From positions 1-14,385 of the forward strand of contig CATPBC010000386.1 in the NCBI GenBank assembly GCA_955652195.1: a stretch of DNA of 14,385 nt, read 5' to 3'. The stretch comes from an uncultured Xanthobacteraceae bacterium (GTDB taxonomy: Bacteria > Pseudomonadota > Alphaproteobacteria > Rhizobiales > Xanthobacteraceae). Under the pieces are notes generated by a model. That model worked only from the letters and a program-made list of their open reading frames with translations, was not told the DNA's origin and did no database searches. Position numbers and translations under genes: made by a program. Positions 1 through 7,179 of this stretch are shown in pieces. How positions within the stretch are numbered: the stretch's first letter is position 1; each line of letters opens with the position of its first letter.

Positions 1-1
1 C

Positions 2-745
2 AAGCTCGGCGTCAATGTCGATGATCTTTTGATCTCGCAGCCCGATGCCGGCGAACAGGCGCTGGAAATCGCCGACACGCTGGTGCGTTCCGGCGCGGTT
101 GACATTCTGGTCATCGATTCGGTCGCGGCTCTGGTGCCGCGCGCCGAGCTCGAAGGCGAGATGGGCGACAGTCAACCGGGCCTGCAGGCGCGGCTGATGA
201 GTCAGGCGCTGCGCAAGCTCACTGCCTCGATCAATCGCTCCAACACGATGGTGATCTTCATCAACCAGATCCGCATGAAGATCGGCGTCATGTACGGCTC
301 GCCGGAAACCACGACCGGCGGTCATGCGCTTAAATTCTACGCTTCCGTCCGCCTCGATATCCGCCGCATCGGCGCGATCAAGGAGCGCGACGAGGTGGTC
401 GGCAACCAGACGCGGGTGAAAGTGGTAAAGAACAAGCTCGCGCCGCCGTTCAAGCAGGTCGAATTCGACATCATGTACGGCGAAGGCATCTCCAAGACCG
501 GCGAGCTCATTGATCTCGGCGTCAAGGCCGGCGTCGTGGAAAAATCCGGCGCCTGGTTCTCCTATGACAGCCAGCGCATCGGTCAGGGCCGTGAGAATGC
601 CAAAGCGTTCCTCAAGGCCAATCCCGATATTGCCGGAAAGATCGAGGCCGCGGTCCGCCAGAACGCCGGCCTGATCGCCGAAAAGATTCTCGCCGGTGAA
701 GAGGGCGAGCCCGCGGCCGCGGATGACGACGCCGCGGAGGGGTAA
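2..745 (+). CDS. recA: RecA recombinase, C-terminal 247 residues (5' truncated by window edge)
   Basis: The reading frame is open from base 2, so the gene enters from the left and only its last 247 residues are present; the family is usually about 350 residues. RecA forms an ATP-dependent filament on single-stranded DNA, drives strand exchange and triggers LexA cleavage. Visible landmarks are the Walker B strand ([10 protein letters not shown]), the L1 region with [15 protein letters not shown], the segment [20 protein letters not shown] containing the L2 start, and the [11 protein letters not shown] segment of the C-terminal part. The protein ends in an acidic tail ([16 protein letters not shown]), as most bacterial RecA proteins do; this tail tunes DNA binding. 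The Walker A loop lies outside the window. The next recognisable gene is convergent, so recA is the last gene of its transcript. Identity is certain. Confidence 0.98.
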   Translation, partial: KLGVNVDDLLISQPDAGEQALEIADTLVRSGAVDILVIDSVAALVPRAELEGEMGDSQPGLQARLMSQALRKLTASINRSNTMVIFINQIRMKIGVMYGSPETTTGGHALKFYASVRLDIRRIGAIKERDEVVGNQTRVKVVKNKLAPPFKQVEFDIMYGEGISKTGELIDLGVKAGVVEKSGAWFSYDSQRIGQGRENAKAFLKANPDIAGKIEAAVRQNAGLIAEKILAGEEGEPAAADDDAAEG

Positions 746-780
746 GCGCTTCCGAGAAACGTCTCCCGGGCGCAGCGCGG

Positions 781-821
781 CACCATAAGAGCGTTCACGC
801 GCGTCTTTGCGCGCTATGGTG
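781..821. other. Inverted repeat between convergent recA and the exported-protein gene
   Basis: A 7-bp perfect inverted repeat (CACCATA at 781-787, TATGGTG at 815-821) encloses a smaller GC stem (GCGCG at 799-803, CGCGC at 810-814). It lies 36 bp after the recA stop and 42 bp after the end of the opposing gene, where a shared terminator would be expected. There is no T-tract on either side, so an intrinsic terminator is only a guess. Confidence 0.3.
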
Positions 822-862
822 ATGCGCTGCAGACCCGGGATCTTCGCGATGCTGAGAGTCGC

Positions 863-1249
863 TTACGAGCTGCGCCGCTCGGCGCTCCACGATCCGGAGC
901 ACGAACCGCCGCTCCAGGAGCCCGTGCCGATATTGCCGGCGAGCCGGCCCGAGCCGGTGGCACTTCTGCCCGCCGCGCTGACCGTGACGGTAACTGCGCC
1001 GGTGCCGGCAACCTTGCCGGTGATTGTGAACATGGTGTCGCCGCCATTGGCCAGCGTGCCGTTCGAGATGCGGACCGGGTAACGATAGCCGCGGTCGCAA
1101 TCGCCCTTTTCGGTGACGATCGAAACGCTCCACAAGCCGTCATAACGCGGCACCGCAAAACTTGCCGTACTGGCGATGATCGCGCCGGCCATGATCGCCG
1201 CGGCGATCACGCTCGGCGCGGTGTGGCCGGTTCGGTTCGAGGCAAACAT
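863..1249 (-). CDS. Small predicted exported protein, glycine/serine-rich, function unknown
   Basis: This 128-residue protein starts with a likely Sec signal peptide: a basic start, a hydrophobic run at about residues 12-31 (AAAIMAGAIIAS) and a plausible signal peptidase I site after SFA at residue 32. The mature part opens with VPRYDGLWSVSIVTEKGDCD, then a beta-rich region full of Gly, Ser and Thr (TITGKVAGTGAVTVTVSAAG) and ends GSCSGSWSAERRSS. The two cysteines (51 and 117) could form a disulfide in the periplasm. From memory, short proteins of this style (YDGLWSV...CD.GYRYPV.I..G) are common hypotheticals in Bradyrhizobium relatives; I know of no function. The ATG is preceded by a GGGAGCG ribosome-binding site. 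The repeated GxW motifs suggest a small beta-sandwich or barrel, which is inference. Confidence 0.8.
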   Translation of the reverse strand: MFASNRTGHTAPSVIAAAIMAGAIIASTASFAVPRYDGLWSVSIVTEKGDCDRGYRYPVRISNGTLANGGDTMFTITGKVAGTGAVTVTVSAAGRSATGSGRLAGNIGTGSWSGGSCSGSWSAERRSS

Positions 1250-1531
1250 CCGACGCTCCCATCGTCGCGGGCTTATTCCCGCTCGGTTTCGCGAAACGAA
1301 GCGCCGTGCCGTAGGCCGCTTGCGTTGGTCAGGGTGCTTTTGCGTGAGAAAAGTTCAAATCTCGTTGATGCGCACGCCAAAAGTCGTCAATGCGCTCAGT
1401 TGCGATGTCTGGAAGTAGGAAGCCAAATGCGGCGGCAACAGGGGGTCAGCGGGCGGAACGCGGCGTTTACCATAACGGACGAAGCCAGCCCGAATGGGCG
1501 GAAATCGTATCGGCCGGTCCGCTTTGCCATA
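1250..1531. other. Gene-free stretch, left part of the 417-bp gap
   Basis: Between the start of the exported-protein gene and the candidate small RNA there are no credible coding regions on either strand: the open frames here lack family resemblance and most lack a ribosome-binding site. The part nearest 1250 should contain the promoter of the minus-strand gene, but I could not pick a convincing -35/-10 pair. Confidence 0.5.
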
Positions 1532-1648
1532 CTTGCCGCCGCAATTTCGTGATTGAAGCGCGTAGCCCGCGGCGGCAAGGCTTCCACCATCTTCAGCTTG
1601 CCCCCGCGGACCCGCCCTCGGCGACTCCCCGCCGGGGGCATTTCTTTT
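1532..1648 (+). ncRNA. Candidate small RNA: two hairpins, the last followed by a T-tract
   Basis: Two structures lie in series in the gap upstream of the substrate-binding-protein gene's 3' end. The first is a perfect 11-bp inverted repeat (CTTGCCGCCGC at 1532-1542, GCGGCGGCAAG at 1569-1579) with a 26-nt loop. The second is a GC-rich stem (GCCCCCGCGG at 1600-1609, CCGCCGGGGGC at 1629-1639, one bulge) followed directly by ATTTCTTTT, which fits an intrinsic terminator on the plus strand. No plus-strand gene ends here (recA stops about 850 bp upstream), so the terminator is unexplained unless a non-coding transcript ends at it. Between the hairpins is a pyrimidine-rich stretch (CTTCCACCATCTTC). 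No clear promoter was identified. The RNA itself is inference; I do not recognise it as a known family. Confidence 0.4.
1600..1648 (+). terminator. Intrinsic terminator-like hairpin, plus orientation
   Basis: The stem GCCCCCGCGG / CCGCCGGGGGC pairs over 10 bp with one bulge across a 19-nt loop and is followed by TTTCTTTT at 1641-1648. On the minus strand, where the neighbouring gene ends at 1667, the hairpin is followed by purine-rich sequence, so it works less well in that direction. Confidence 0.5.
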
Positions 1649-1666
1649 GGTCCACTGCCCAGGGTG

Positions 1667-2512
1667 TTACTTGCTGCGGACCACCTCGGCGTAGTCCGGT
1701 GCCTGGTCGAGAAAGCCGCGCTCGATCATCCAATCGACTTTCTCCTTGAATTCGTCCGGCCGGTAGGTCTTCACGCCAACCAGCTCGGGCATCATGCCGC
1801 CGGCGCGCTGCTCGGGCGTGAGATCGCGCAGCACTTCGTCGCGCGAGCGATCCTCGTTCTCGCGCAGCCAGGCGATCGCGCGATTAAGCGCATGGCGCAG
1901 TTTCGCCGCGGTCTCTTCATCGACGTCCGCGCCGGCGACGATGCCGCCGCGCCAGCGCAGGTCGGCGAGCTTGCGCGCGCCGGCCGCGAGCGCGCGGCTA
2001 ATGAGCGGCTCCATCAGTGCCGCCGCTTCGGTCGCGCCGCTCAAGAGCGCATCGAGCCGATCATTGGCGTGCACCAGCTTGATCTCGGCAAAGGCAACAC
2101 CGGCGGCTTCGAGCGCCTCGATCGCCGCATAGAAGGTGCCGGCATGCCAGGTCACGGCAATCGGCACGTTGCGTAGCTCGACGAGCGATTGAATTTGCGA
2201 ATCCTTCCGCACCATCAGCGCGCCGGTTCGCACGGTCGTGTCGAGCCCGATGATCTTGCCGCCGCCGAGCGCTTGGACGCGCTCGATCGCACCCCATTCG
2301 CAGACCGGATAGACTTCCAGCGCGCCCTTCTGCAATTGCGACTCCTTCCACCGCTTCGAGAAATCCTCGACGCGGCCCGCGGTGCCTCTTGGATTGTCTT
2401 CGTGATATTCGACTTTTAGACCTTCGGCGGCGAAGAAGCCTTGCTCTACGGCCACCCGCCACGGGCGATCGTGGGCATTGCTGTCGCTTTGCAGACGTAT
2501 GGTACGGGTCAT
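1667..2512 (-). CDS. NMT1/THI5-like substrate-binding protein without signal peptide
   Basis: This 281-residue protein resembles the periplasmic-binding-protein type 2 fold of the NMT1/THI5 group (nitrate, sulfonate and pyrimidine-precursor binders). The opening 'RPWRVAVEQGFFAAEGLKVEYHED' (written here as a pattern: PW..A.E.GFF..EGL.VE) is the usual first strand and helix. A central ALMVRKDSQIQSLVELRNVPIAV segment and the terminal TYRPDEFKEKVDWMIERG segment also fit. Oddly, it begins MTRTIRLQSDSN with no signal peptide or lipobox, and no permease or ATPase gene is adjacent. It may therefore act in the cytoplasm as a sensor or as an enzyme (yeast THI5 is one), or the true exporter signal has been lost. 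The start is supported by AGAGGAAC six bases upstream. Ligand is unknown. Confidence 0.75.
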   Translation of the reverse strand: MTRTIRLQSDSNAHDRPWRVAVEQGFFAAEGLKVEYHEDNPRGTAGRVEDFSKRWKESQLQKGALEVYPVCEWGAIERVQALGGGKIIGLDTTVRTGALMVRKDSQIQSLVELRNVPIAVTWHAGTFYAAIEALEAAGVAFAEIKLVHANDRLDALLSGATEAAALMEPLISRALAAGARKLADLRWRGGIVAGADVDEETAAKLRHALNRAIAWLRENEDRSRDEVLRDLTPEQRAGGMMPELVGVKTYRPDEFKEKVDWMIERGFLDQAPDYAEVVRSK

Positions 2513-2597
2513 GTGAGTTCCTCTTGGGCTCGCCGAGATTTAATAAGCTCGCAATGAGCTCGGCACGTTAGACAAAGCCCCGGCCGCCTTCAACGCG

Positions 2598-2614
2598 AGG
2601 CGCGCTTGGCGCCT
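2598..2614 (-). terminator. Small stem-loop downstream of the two-helix membrane protein gene
   Basis: AGGCGC (2598-2603) pairs with GCGCCT (2609-2614) around a 5-nt loop. It lies 22 bp beyond the stop codon of the gene at 2636-2929 and before the start of the next minus-strand gene. There is no T-tract, so termination here is uncertain. Confidence 0.25.
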
Positions 2615-2635
2615 ACGTTCCAGTGACCATCGTGC

Positions 2636-2929
2636 CTAGTGCGGGCCGCTATCGTCCTCGCGGTTATGCGGCGCGGCCCGCTCGTCGTAGCCGTGCCGGC
2701 TCGAATAGAACAGCAACGTCATCAGCGCGACGCCGATCAACAGCGAGAACACGACTCCGATCGTCATGGCCACATAGCCGACCTCCGGCATCGGCGGCCC
2801 CTCGATCGCCGTCCAGCTTCGTACCGCGAACCACGAAGCCGCGACCAATAGCCCGAGCAGCGCCACGACAAGGGCAAGCGTTCCAAGCGTAGTCGTTTTG
2901 TTGGGCGTCGGCGCGCCGGGGCGGTCCAT
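2636..2929 (-). CDS. Small inner-membrane protein with two helices, function unknown
   Basis: The 97-residue product has two strong hydrophobic segments, about residues 15-36 (TLALVVALLGLLVAASWFAV) and 51-75 (VAMTIGVVFSLLIGVALMTL), joined by a short loop containing WTAIEGPPMPEV. A polar, charged tail (HGYDERAAPHNREDDSGPH) follows. By the positive-inside rule the tail and the N terminus (KTTT) probably both lie in the cytoplasm, but the charge bias is slight. It lies 170 bp downstream of icd on the same strand. The ribosome-binding site is weak (TCCGGA). I do not recognise a family beyond generic rhizobial hypotheticals. Confidence 0.65.
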   Translation of the reverse strand: MDRPGAPTPNKTTTLGTLALVVALLGLLVAASWFAVRSWTAIEGPPMPEVGYVAMTIGVVFSLLIGVALMTLLFYSSRHGYDERAAPHNREDDSGPH

Positions 2930-3080
2930 GTCCGGAAGATAGTCGCAGAGGTGACCGAATGTGAGATGCGGACCAAATTCGGTGGCAATGCCGCCTCGCC
3001 CCGTCGCGGAGAGCGGGGAGAGAACGCCACTGATCCGAACCCAATCGCGTCTGGCGTCAGGCAGTGACTCCCGCCGTCGC

Positions 3081-3110
3081 TTTCAAGCCATGGTCACTTT
3101 CAAGCCATGG
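3081..3110. repeat. 17-bp tandem duplication over the icd stop codon
   Basis: TTTCAAGCCATGG occurs at 3081-3093 and again at 3098-3110, a 17-bp period. The icd stop codon (3100-3102 on the minus strand) lies in the upstream copy, so the second copy falls in the untranslated region and leaves the protein unchanged. It looks like a small slippage duplication. Confidence 0.8.
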
Positions 3111-4311
3111 CCGTTTTCAAATTGGTACCGACTTTATCGAGAAAGGCGGTGGTGGAGAGCCACTTCTGGTCCGGGCCGACGAGTAAGGCGAGATCTTTGG
3201 TCATGAAGCCGGCCTCGACGGTGCCGACGGTGATCTTTTCCAGGGTCGCGGCAAACTTTGCCAATTCGGCATTGTTGTCGAGCTTGGCGCGATGGGCGAG
3301 CCCACGGGTCCAGGCGAAGATTGAGGCAACCGAATTGGTCGAAGTTTCACGGCCCTTCTGGTATTCGCGATAGTGCCGCGTCACCGTGCCGTGGGCGGCC
3401 TCCGCCTCGACCACTTTGCCGTCAGGCGTGGTGAGCACCGAGGTCATCAGTCCGAGCGAGCCGTAGCCCTGAGCGACCGTGTCTGACTGCACATCGCCGT
3501 CGTAATTCTTGCAAGCCCAGACATAGCCGCCCGACCATTTCAACGCCGCCGCAACCATGTCGTCGATCAGCCGGTGCTCGTAGGTCAGCTTCTTTTCGGC
3601 GAACTTGTCCTTGAACTCGGCGTCGAATACTTCCTGGAAAATATCCTTGAACCGGCCGTCATAGATTTTGACGATGGTGTTCTTGGTCGAGAGATATAGC
3701 GGATAGCCGCGATTAAGCGCGTAATTCATCGAGGCGCGGGCGAAGTCGCGGATCGAGTCGTCGAGATTGTACATCGCCATGGCGACGCCGCCGCCGGGAA
3801 ACTGGAAGACTTCGCGCTTGATCTCCTTGCCATCGTCACCGACGAAAGTGAGATAAAGCTTGCCCTTGCCCGGCACGCGAAAATCAGTGGCGCGGTACTG
3901 GTCGCCATAGGCGTGGCGCCCGATGATGATGGGCTTGGTCCATCCGGGCACCAGCCGCGGCACGTTCTGGCAAATGATCGGCTCGCGGAAGATCACCCCG
4001 CCGAGAATGTTGCGGATCGTGCCGTTCGGCGACCGATACATTTCATGCAGGTTGAATTCCTTTACGCGCGCTTCGTCCGGCGTGATGGTGGCGCACTTTA
4101 CCGCTACACCGACCTTCTTGGTGGCTTCCGCGGCGTCGATCGTGATCTGGTCGCGCGTTTCGTCGCGCTTCTCAATGCCAAGATCGAAATAGAGCAGGTT
4201 GATATCGAGATAAGGATGGATCAGCTTGTCCTTGATGTATTTCCAAATGATCCGGGTCATCTCGTCGCCGTCCATCTCGACTACCGGATTTGCGACTTTA
4301 ATCTTTGTCAT
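3100..4311 (-). CDS. icd: NADP-dependent isocitrate dehydrogenase, homodimeric eukaryote-like type
   Basis: This enzyme oxidises isocitrate to 2-oxoglutarate and CO2 with NADP+ in the TCA cycle in the cytoplasm. The 403-residue length and motifs match the dimeric IDH1-like subfamily found in eukaryotes and many alphaproteobacteria, not the E. coli type. Seen: MDGDEMTR near residues 13-20; the substrate loop [12 protein letters not shown] at 94-105 with Ser94, Asn96 and Arg100; Arg109; Arg132 in [14 protein letters not shown] (same number as the well-known human IDH1 residue); and the metal-binding NYDGDVQSD segment. The ATG at 4311 has only a weak AAAGG upstream. It is divergent from the tRNA methyltransferase gene with 275 bp between the starts. 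A 6-bp hairpin (CCGCCG/CGGCGG, 4382-4396) lies in that gap. Identity is essentially certain. Confidence 0.98.
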   Translation of the reverse strand: MTKIKVANPVVEMDGDEMTRIIWKYIKDKLIHPYLDINLLYFDLGIEKRDETRDQITIDAAEATKKVGVAVKCATITPDEARVKEFNLHEMYRSPNGTIRNILGGVIFREPIICQNVPRLVPGWTKPIIIGRHAYGDQYRATDFRVPGKGKLYLTFVGDDGKEIKREVFQFPGGGVAMAMYNLDDSIRDFARASMNYALNRGYPLYLSTKNTIVKIYDGRFKDIFQEVFDAEFKDKFAEKKLTYEHRLIDDMVAAALKWSGGYVWACKNYDGDVQSDTVAQGYGSLGLMTSVLTTPDGKVVEAEAAHGTVTRHYREYQKGRETSTNSVASIFAWTRGLAHRAKLDNNAELAKFAATLEKITVGTVEAGFMTKDLALLVGPDQKWLSTTAFLDKVGTNLKTAMA

Positions 4312-4586
4312 CGGAATTCAAACCTTTGCGGCGCGCAATGGTGAAACGGCAGGGATGGCGCGCGTCCAATAGAAACAAAGCCCGCCGCGTCGGCGGCGTG
4401 GCTATAGCACCCGCGCCGCGGGGGAGAAAGCCGACATTGGCGATGCTGCGGAGGCCAGTAAGCAAGCGCCCGGAATCCATAGAGCCCGTCTTGAAATGCT
4501 AGACTTTTCCGCAAGAGCCGGCTTTGTCGCGATGATGCGTTCCGAGTTTGCCGCTGCGGTGGCCGGGAGTGCGGTGCGGAGAATTT

Positions 4587-5786
4587 ATGCCCGGAGCAGG
4601 GACCGATAGGACCAAGGATTGGAGCGCCGGCCGCGCTCCGATCGTTGTGCTTGTCGAACCGCAGCTTGGCGAAAATATCGGCGCTGCGGCGCGCGCCATG
4701 GCGAATTTCGGCCTCTCTCAGCTTCGACTCGTTAATCCGCGGCAAGGCTGGCCGAACGACAAGGCGCGGATGATGGCAACCGGCGCGGGCCGGGTGGTCG
4801 ATGCGGCGGCACTCTACCCAAACTTGGAGGAAGCAATCGCCGATTGCAGTTTTGTTCTCGCTACCACTGCCCGGGCGCACGATCAGGCCAAGCCGGTCGT
4901 CGGACCGGCCGAGGCCGCGGGGCTGATGGCCCCGCGCGTCGCAGCCGGCGACAACGTCGCAATCCTATTCGGGCGCGAACGCAACGGCCTTGAGAATGAT
5001 GAAGTGGCGCTTGCCGATGCCATCCTGACGCTTCCGGTCAATCCGGCTTTCGCCTCACTCAATCTGGCGCAGGCCATCGTCATTGTCGCCTATGAATGGT
5101 TCAAACTTGCGGGCGGCGGCAAGCTGCCATTCGGGAAGCCAAACAAATCCGCGCCAGCGCCAAAACAGCAATTGCTCGCCTTCTTCGAGGCGATTGAGCG
5201 TGAGCTTGAGAAGGTCGAGTTTTTCCGCCCGCCGGACAAGCGGGAAACGATGCAAATCAATCTGCGCAATATCTTCACCCGCATGCAGCCGACCCAGCAG
5301 GATATCCAGACGCTGCACGGGGTGATCATGGCGATCGCCGAAGGCCGCAAAGGGCCGGCGCGAGGTGGCGTGTTGGACGGTGAACAGGCCGAACTGTTAC
5401 GCGCATTATTGGCCGAGCATGGCGGCGGCCGCGTTCCGAAGGAGCGCGGACCGGTGCGCGGCTTGGCGCGTCTGCTCCGCCGCAACCCAACGGAAGGTGA
5501 GCGGGCGCTGTGGACCGCGCTGGTCAACGATCGCCGCTTCGCCGGCCGCGGCTTCAAGCGGCAAACGCCGGTCGGGCAGCACATCTGCGATTTCGTGTCG
5601 TTTCCGTTCCGGCTTGTAATTGATCTGGTACCGCACGAGGAGAACGCGGCTGCGGCCGCGGTGCGGGTGCAAAAGCGCGCCTGGCTTGCCGAACGCGGCT
5701 ATCGCATTGTTGAGATTGGGACGGCTGAGGCGGAAGCCGATCTGGCGGCGGTGCTGGACCGGCTTGCGCGGGCAATCAGCCTTTGA
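4587..5786 (+). CDS. trmJ: TrmJ-type tRNA (Cm32/Um32) methyltransferase fused to a DUF559 nuclease-like domain
   Basis: Residues about 17-175 are a SPOUT (SpoU/TrmH) methyltransferase: LVEPQLGENIGAAARAMANF (motif 1 with Arg36), FGRERNGLEN at 128-137 (motif 2) and SLNLAQAV-like LNLAQAI at 158-164 (motif 3, the knot). Residues about 190-250 are the helical tail typical of TrmJ, which 2'-O-methylates position 32 of the tRNA anticodon loop using SAM. E. coli TrmJ is about 246 residues; this protein is 399. The extra part, about residues 291-396, resembles DUF559 (PF04480): GLARLLRRNPTEGERALW, then GRGFKRQTPVGQHICDF and WLAERGYRIVEI. Its usual ELDG..H core reads IDLVPHEE, so nuclease activity is doubtful. 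I chose the ATG at 4587, with GGAG five bases before it, over an upstream TTG at 4548. The last 11 bases overlap the opposing aldolase gene. Confidence 0.93.
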   Translation: MPGAGTDRTKDWSAGRAPIVVLVEPQLGENIGAAARAMANFGLSQLRLVNPRQGWPNDKARMMATGAGRVVDAAALYPNLEEAIADCSFVLATTARAHDQAKPVVGPAEAAGLMAPRVAAGDNVAILFGRERNGLENDEVALADAILTLPVNPAFASLNLAQAIVIVAYEWFKLAGGGKLPFGKPNKSAPAPKQQLLAFFEAIERELEKVEFFRPPDKRETMQINLRNIFTRMQPTQQDIQTLHGVIMAIAEGRKGPARGGVLDGEQAELLRALLAEHGGGRVPKERGPVRGLARLLRRNPTEGERALWTALVNDRRFAGRGFKRQTPVGQHICDFVSFPFRLVIDLVPHEENAAAAAVRVQKRAWLAERGYRIVEIGTAEAEADLAAVLDRLARAISL

Positions 5787-6552
5787 GCACCTTCATCGCC
5801 GCCGCGGCGCCGGCGCGCAGCATGGCAAGATCGCTCGACACCGCGAGAAACTTGACCCCGCGCTTGGCGAGCGCCACGGCCCGTTCGGCGGAATGGCAAT
5901 AGGCGCCTGAGATTTTTTTCGCTCGCTGCGTCGCCGCGATGAGTTTGTCGAGTTCGCGTTCGACATCTTTCGACAACGGATCGAGAGTTTTTCCGTCCGA
6001 CAGCGCGATCGACAAATCGGACGGGCCAAGGAAGAACCCGTCGATGCCCGGCGTTGCGATAATGGCGTCGAAGTTTTGCAAGGCGATTCTCGTTTCGATC
6101 ATCGCCAGCGTGACAATATGATCGTTGGCCTCGCGCAAATAGATCGATTGATCGGTCAGACCGGCCAATGTCGTGGCGCGATGCGGGCCCCAGCTGCGCT
6201 CGCCGATCGGCGGGAACTTGGCGGCCGCGGCGAGCGCGCGCGCATCGGCCGGCGTATTGATCATCGGCGCGATGACGCCCTCGGCGCCGAAATCGAGCAC
6301 CCGGCTTACCAGTGCAAAATCGCCGAACGGCACGCGCACCAGCGGCGCGGCGCCGCCCTGCCGAATCGCGGCAATGCCGGCAAGGATGCCGTTGACGTCC
6401 CAAAGGCCGTGCTGGCTTTCGACCGTCACCGCCGCAAAGCCGTCGCGGCCGAGCGTTTCCGCAATCAACGGATAGGGCAGCCCGCACCAGCCGGAGAACA
6501 CGGTCTCTCCGGCGCGCAGACGGCTCGCAAGCGTAAAGGCGGGGATAGCCAT
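5776..6552 (-). CDS. HpcH/HpaI-family class II aldolase
   Basis: This 258-residue protein belongs to the metal-dependent HpaI family, which splits or joins pyruvate (or oxaloacetate) with an aldehyde; E. coli HpaI cleaves 4-hydroxy-2-oxoheptanedioate. The catalytic residues are in place: His48 in ESQHG, Arg73 in LVRVPFG, and metal ligands Glu153 in MIETRIAL and Asp179 in GPSDLS. The spacings (25 between His and Arg, 26 between Glu and Asp) equal those of E. coli HpaI as I recall them (His45, Arg70, Glu149, Asp175). The GWCGLP opening and GERSWGP loop are also typical. No aromatic-degradation genes are nearby, so the natural substrate cannot be told from context; 2-keto-3-deoxy acid or other pyruvate aldolase roles are possible. 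It lies 30 bp downstream of the zeta-inhibitor gene on the same strand and could share its transcript. Confidence 0.9.
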   Translation of the reverse strand: MAIPAFTLASRLRAGETVFSGWCGLPYPLIAETLGRDGFAAVTVESQHGLWDVNGILAGIAAIRQGGAAPLVRVPFGDFALVSRVLDFGAEGVIAPMINTPADARALAAAAKFPPIGERSWGPHRATTLAGLTDQSIYLREANDHIVTLAMIETRIALQNFDAIIATPGIDGFFLGPSDLSIALSDGKTLDPLSKDVERELDKLIAATQRAKKISGAYCHSAERAVALAKRGVKFLAVSSDLAMLRAGAAAAMKVLKG

Positions 6553-6582
6553 CTCAAATCGCCATTCTCAAATCATCTAAAG

Positions 6583-6906
6583 TCACCTGCCGGCCTTGAT
6601 ATCGGCGAGTGCCTTGGCCAGCAGCTCGGTCATGGTGCGGTCGATCTGGTGCTCAGACTGAACCACGCCCTTGGCATCGAAATCCTTGCGGATCTTGGCG
6701 AGCACCGCGCGCTCGCCGTCTTGCTCTAAAGCGGTCATGACGATCGCGAGCGCATAGCTGTCCGCCTCGGCGCCGCTTAAACCGAGCTTTTCCGCCGCCC
6801 ACAACCCGAGCAGCTTGTTGCGGCGCGCCGTCGCCTTGAACCGGAGTTCCTCGTCGTGTGCGAATTGCTGTTCGAATGCTTCTTCGCGCTTGTCGAATGT
6901 GGTCAT
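6583..6906 (-). CDS. F1Fo-ATPase inhibitor zeta subunit (DUF1476 protein)
   Basis: The 107-residue protein matches DUF1476 along its full length: MTTFDKREEAFEQQFAHDEE, then ELRFKATARRNKLLGLWAAE, a central acidic helix, and a DFDAKGV.QS.HQI.RTM.EL tail. In Paracoccus denitrificans the protein of this family (about 104 residues) is the zeta subunit, whose N-terminal segment enters F1 and blocks reverse rotation (ATP hydrolysis). Conservation of the N-terminal segment here suggests the same job, although inhibitory strength varies between alphaproteobacteria. The protein is all-helical with no membrane segment, so it is cytoplasmic. In rhizobia this gene commonly sits next to purC rather than in the atp operon, as it does here. 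Its start region carries a 19-bp duplication. Identity of the family is very strong; the inhibitor role is by homology. Confidence 0.93.
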   Translation of the reverse strand: MTTFDKREEAFEQQFAHDEELRFKATARRNKLLGLWAAEKLGLSGAEADSYALAIVMTALEQDGERAVLAKIRKDFDAKGVVQSEHQIDRTMTELLAKALADIKAGR

Positions 6907-6907
6907 T

Positions 6908-6945
6908 GCCGTTGTCTCTGCCCGCGGCCGTTGTCTCTGCCCGCG
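6908..6945. repeat. 19-bp perfect tandem repeat directly upstream of the zeta-inhibitor start
   Basis: GCCGTTGTCTCTGCCCGCG occurs twice back to back (6908-6926 and 6927-6945), ending one base before the ATG on the minus strand. In the transcript each copy reads CGCGGGCAGAGACAACGGC and contains an AGAG that may be the weak ribosome-binding site, so the duplication could double or displace it. Confidence 0.9.
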
Positions 6946-7179
6946 AATGGGAACAGCGAATTAAGCGCAAATCACCTGCGCCTTGCATATCGAGGCTAGC
7001 GCGTCAAGGCAACGCCTATCCATCACGCACAATGGCGTTGCGGGCACGGCCGCGCAGGTCTAAGTCGATTGTACTCCGCTCCGCCTTCGGCTAGCTTTTG
7101 TGTTGCGGAGGGGCCGCTGAGTTGAGTCGCGCCTACCCACGGCACTATCATGGACTTCACCAAACCCCGGTACACTCCG

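Noticed and set aside
795..1158. Alternative minus-strand frames overlapping the small exported-protein gene
   Set aside because: They lack signal peptide, family pattern and ribosome-binding site, whereas the frame 863-1249 has all but a known function.
1553..2176. A 207-codon plus-strand frame over the binding-protein gene
   Set aside because: It is the reverse-strand shadow of the NMT1/THI5-like gene, which has a recognisable fold and a good ribosome-binding site; its start also falls within the loop of the first hairpin of the candidate RNA.
4312..4586. Possible promoter (GCTATAG) and hairpin in the icd-trmJ gap
   Set aside because: GGCTATAGC near 4400 looks like a -10 box on either strand, but no acceptable -35 lies 16-18 bp away in either direction, so it is not listed as a feature.
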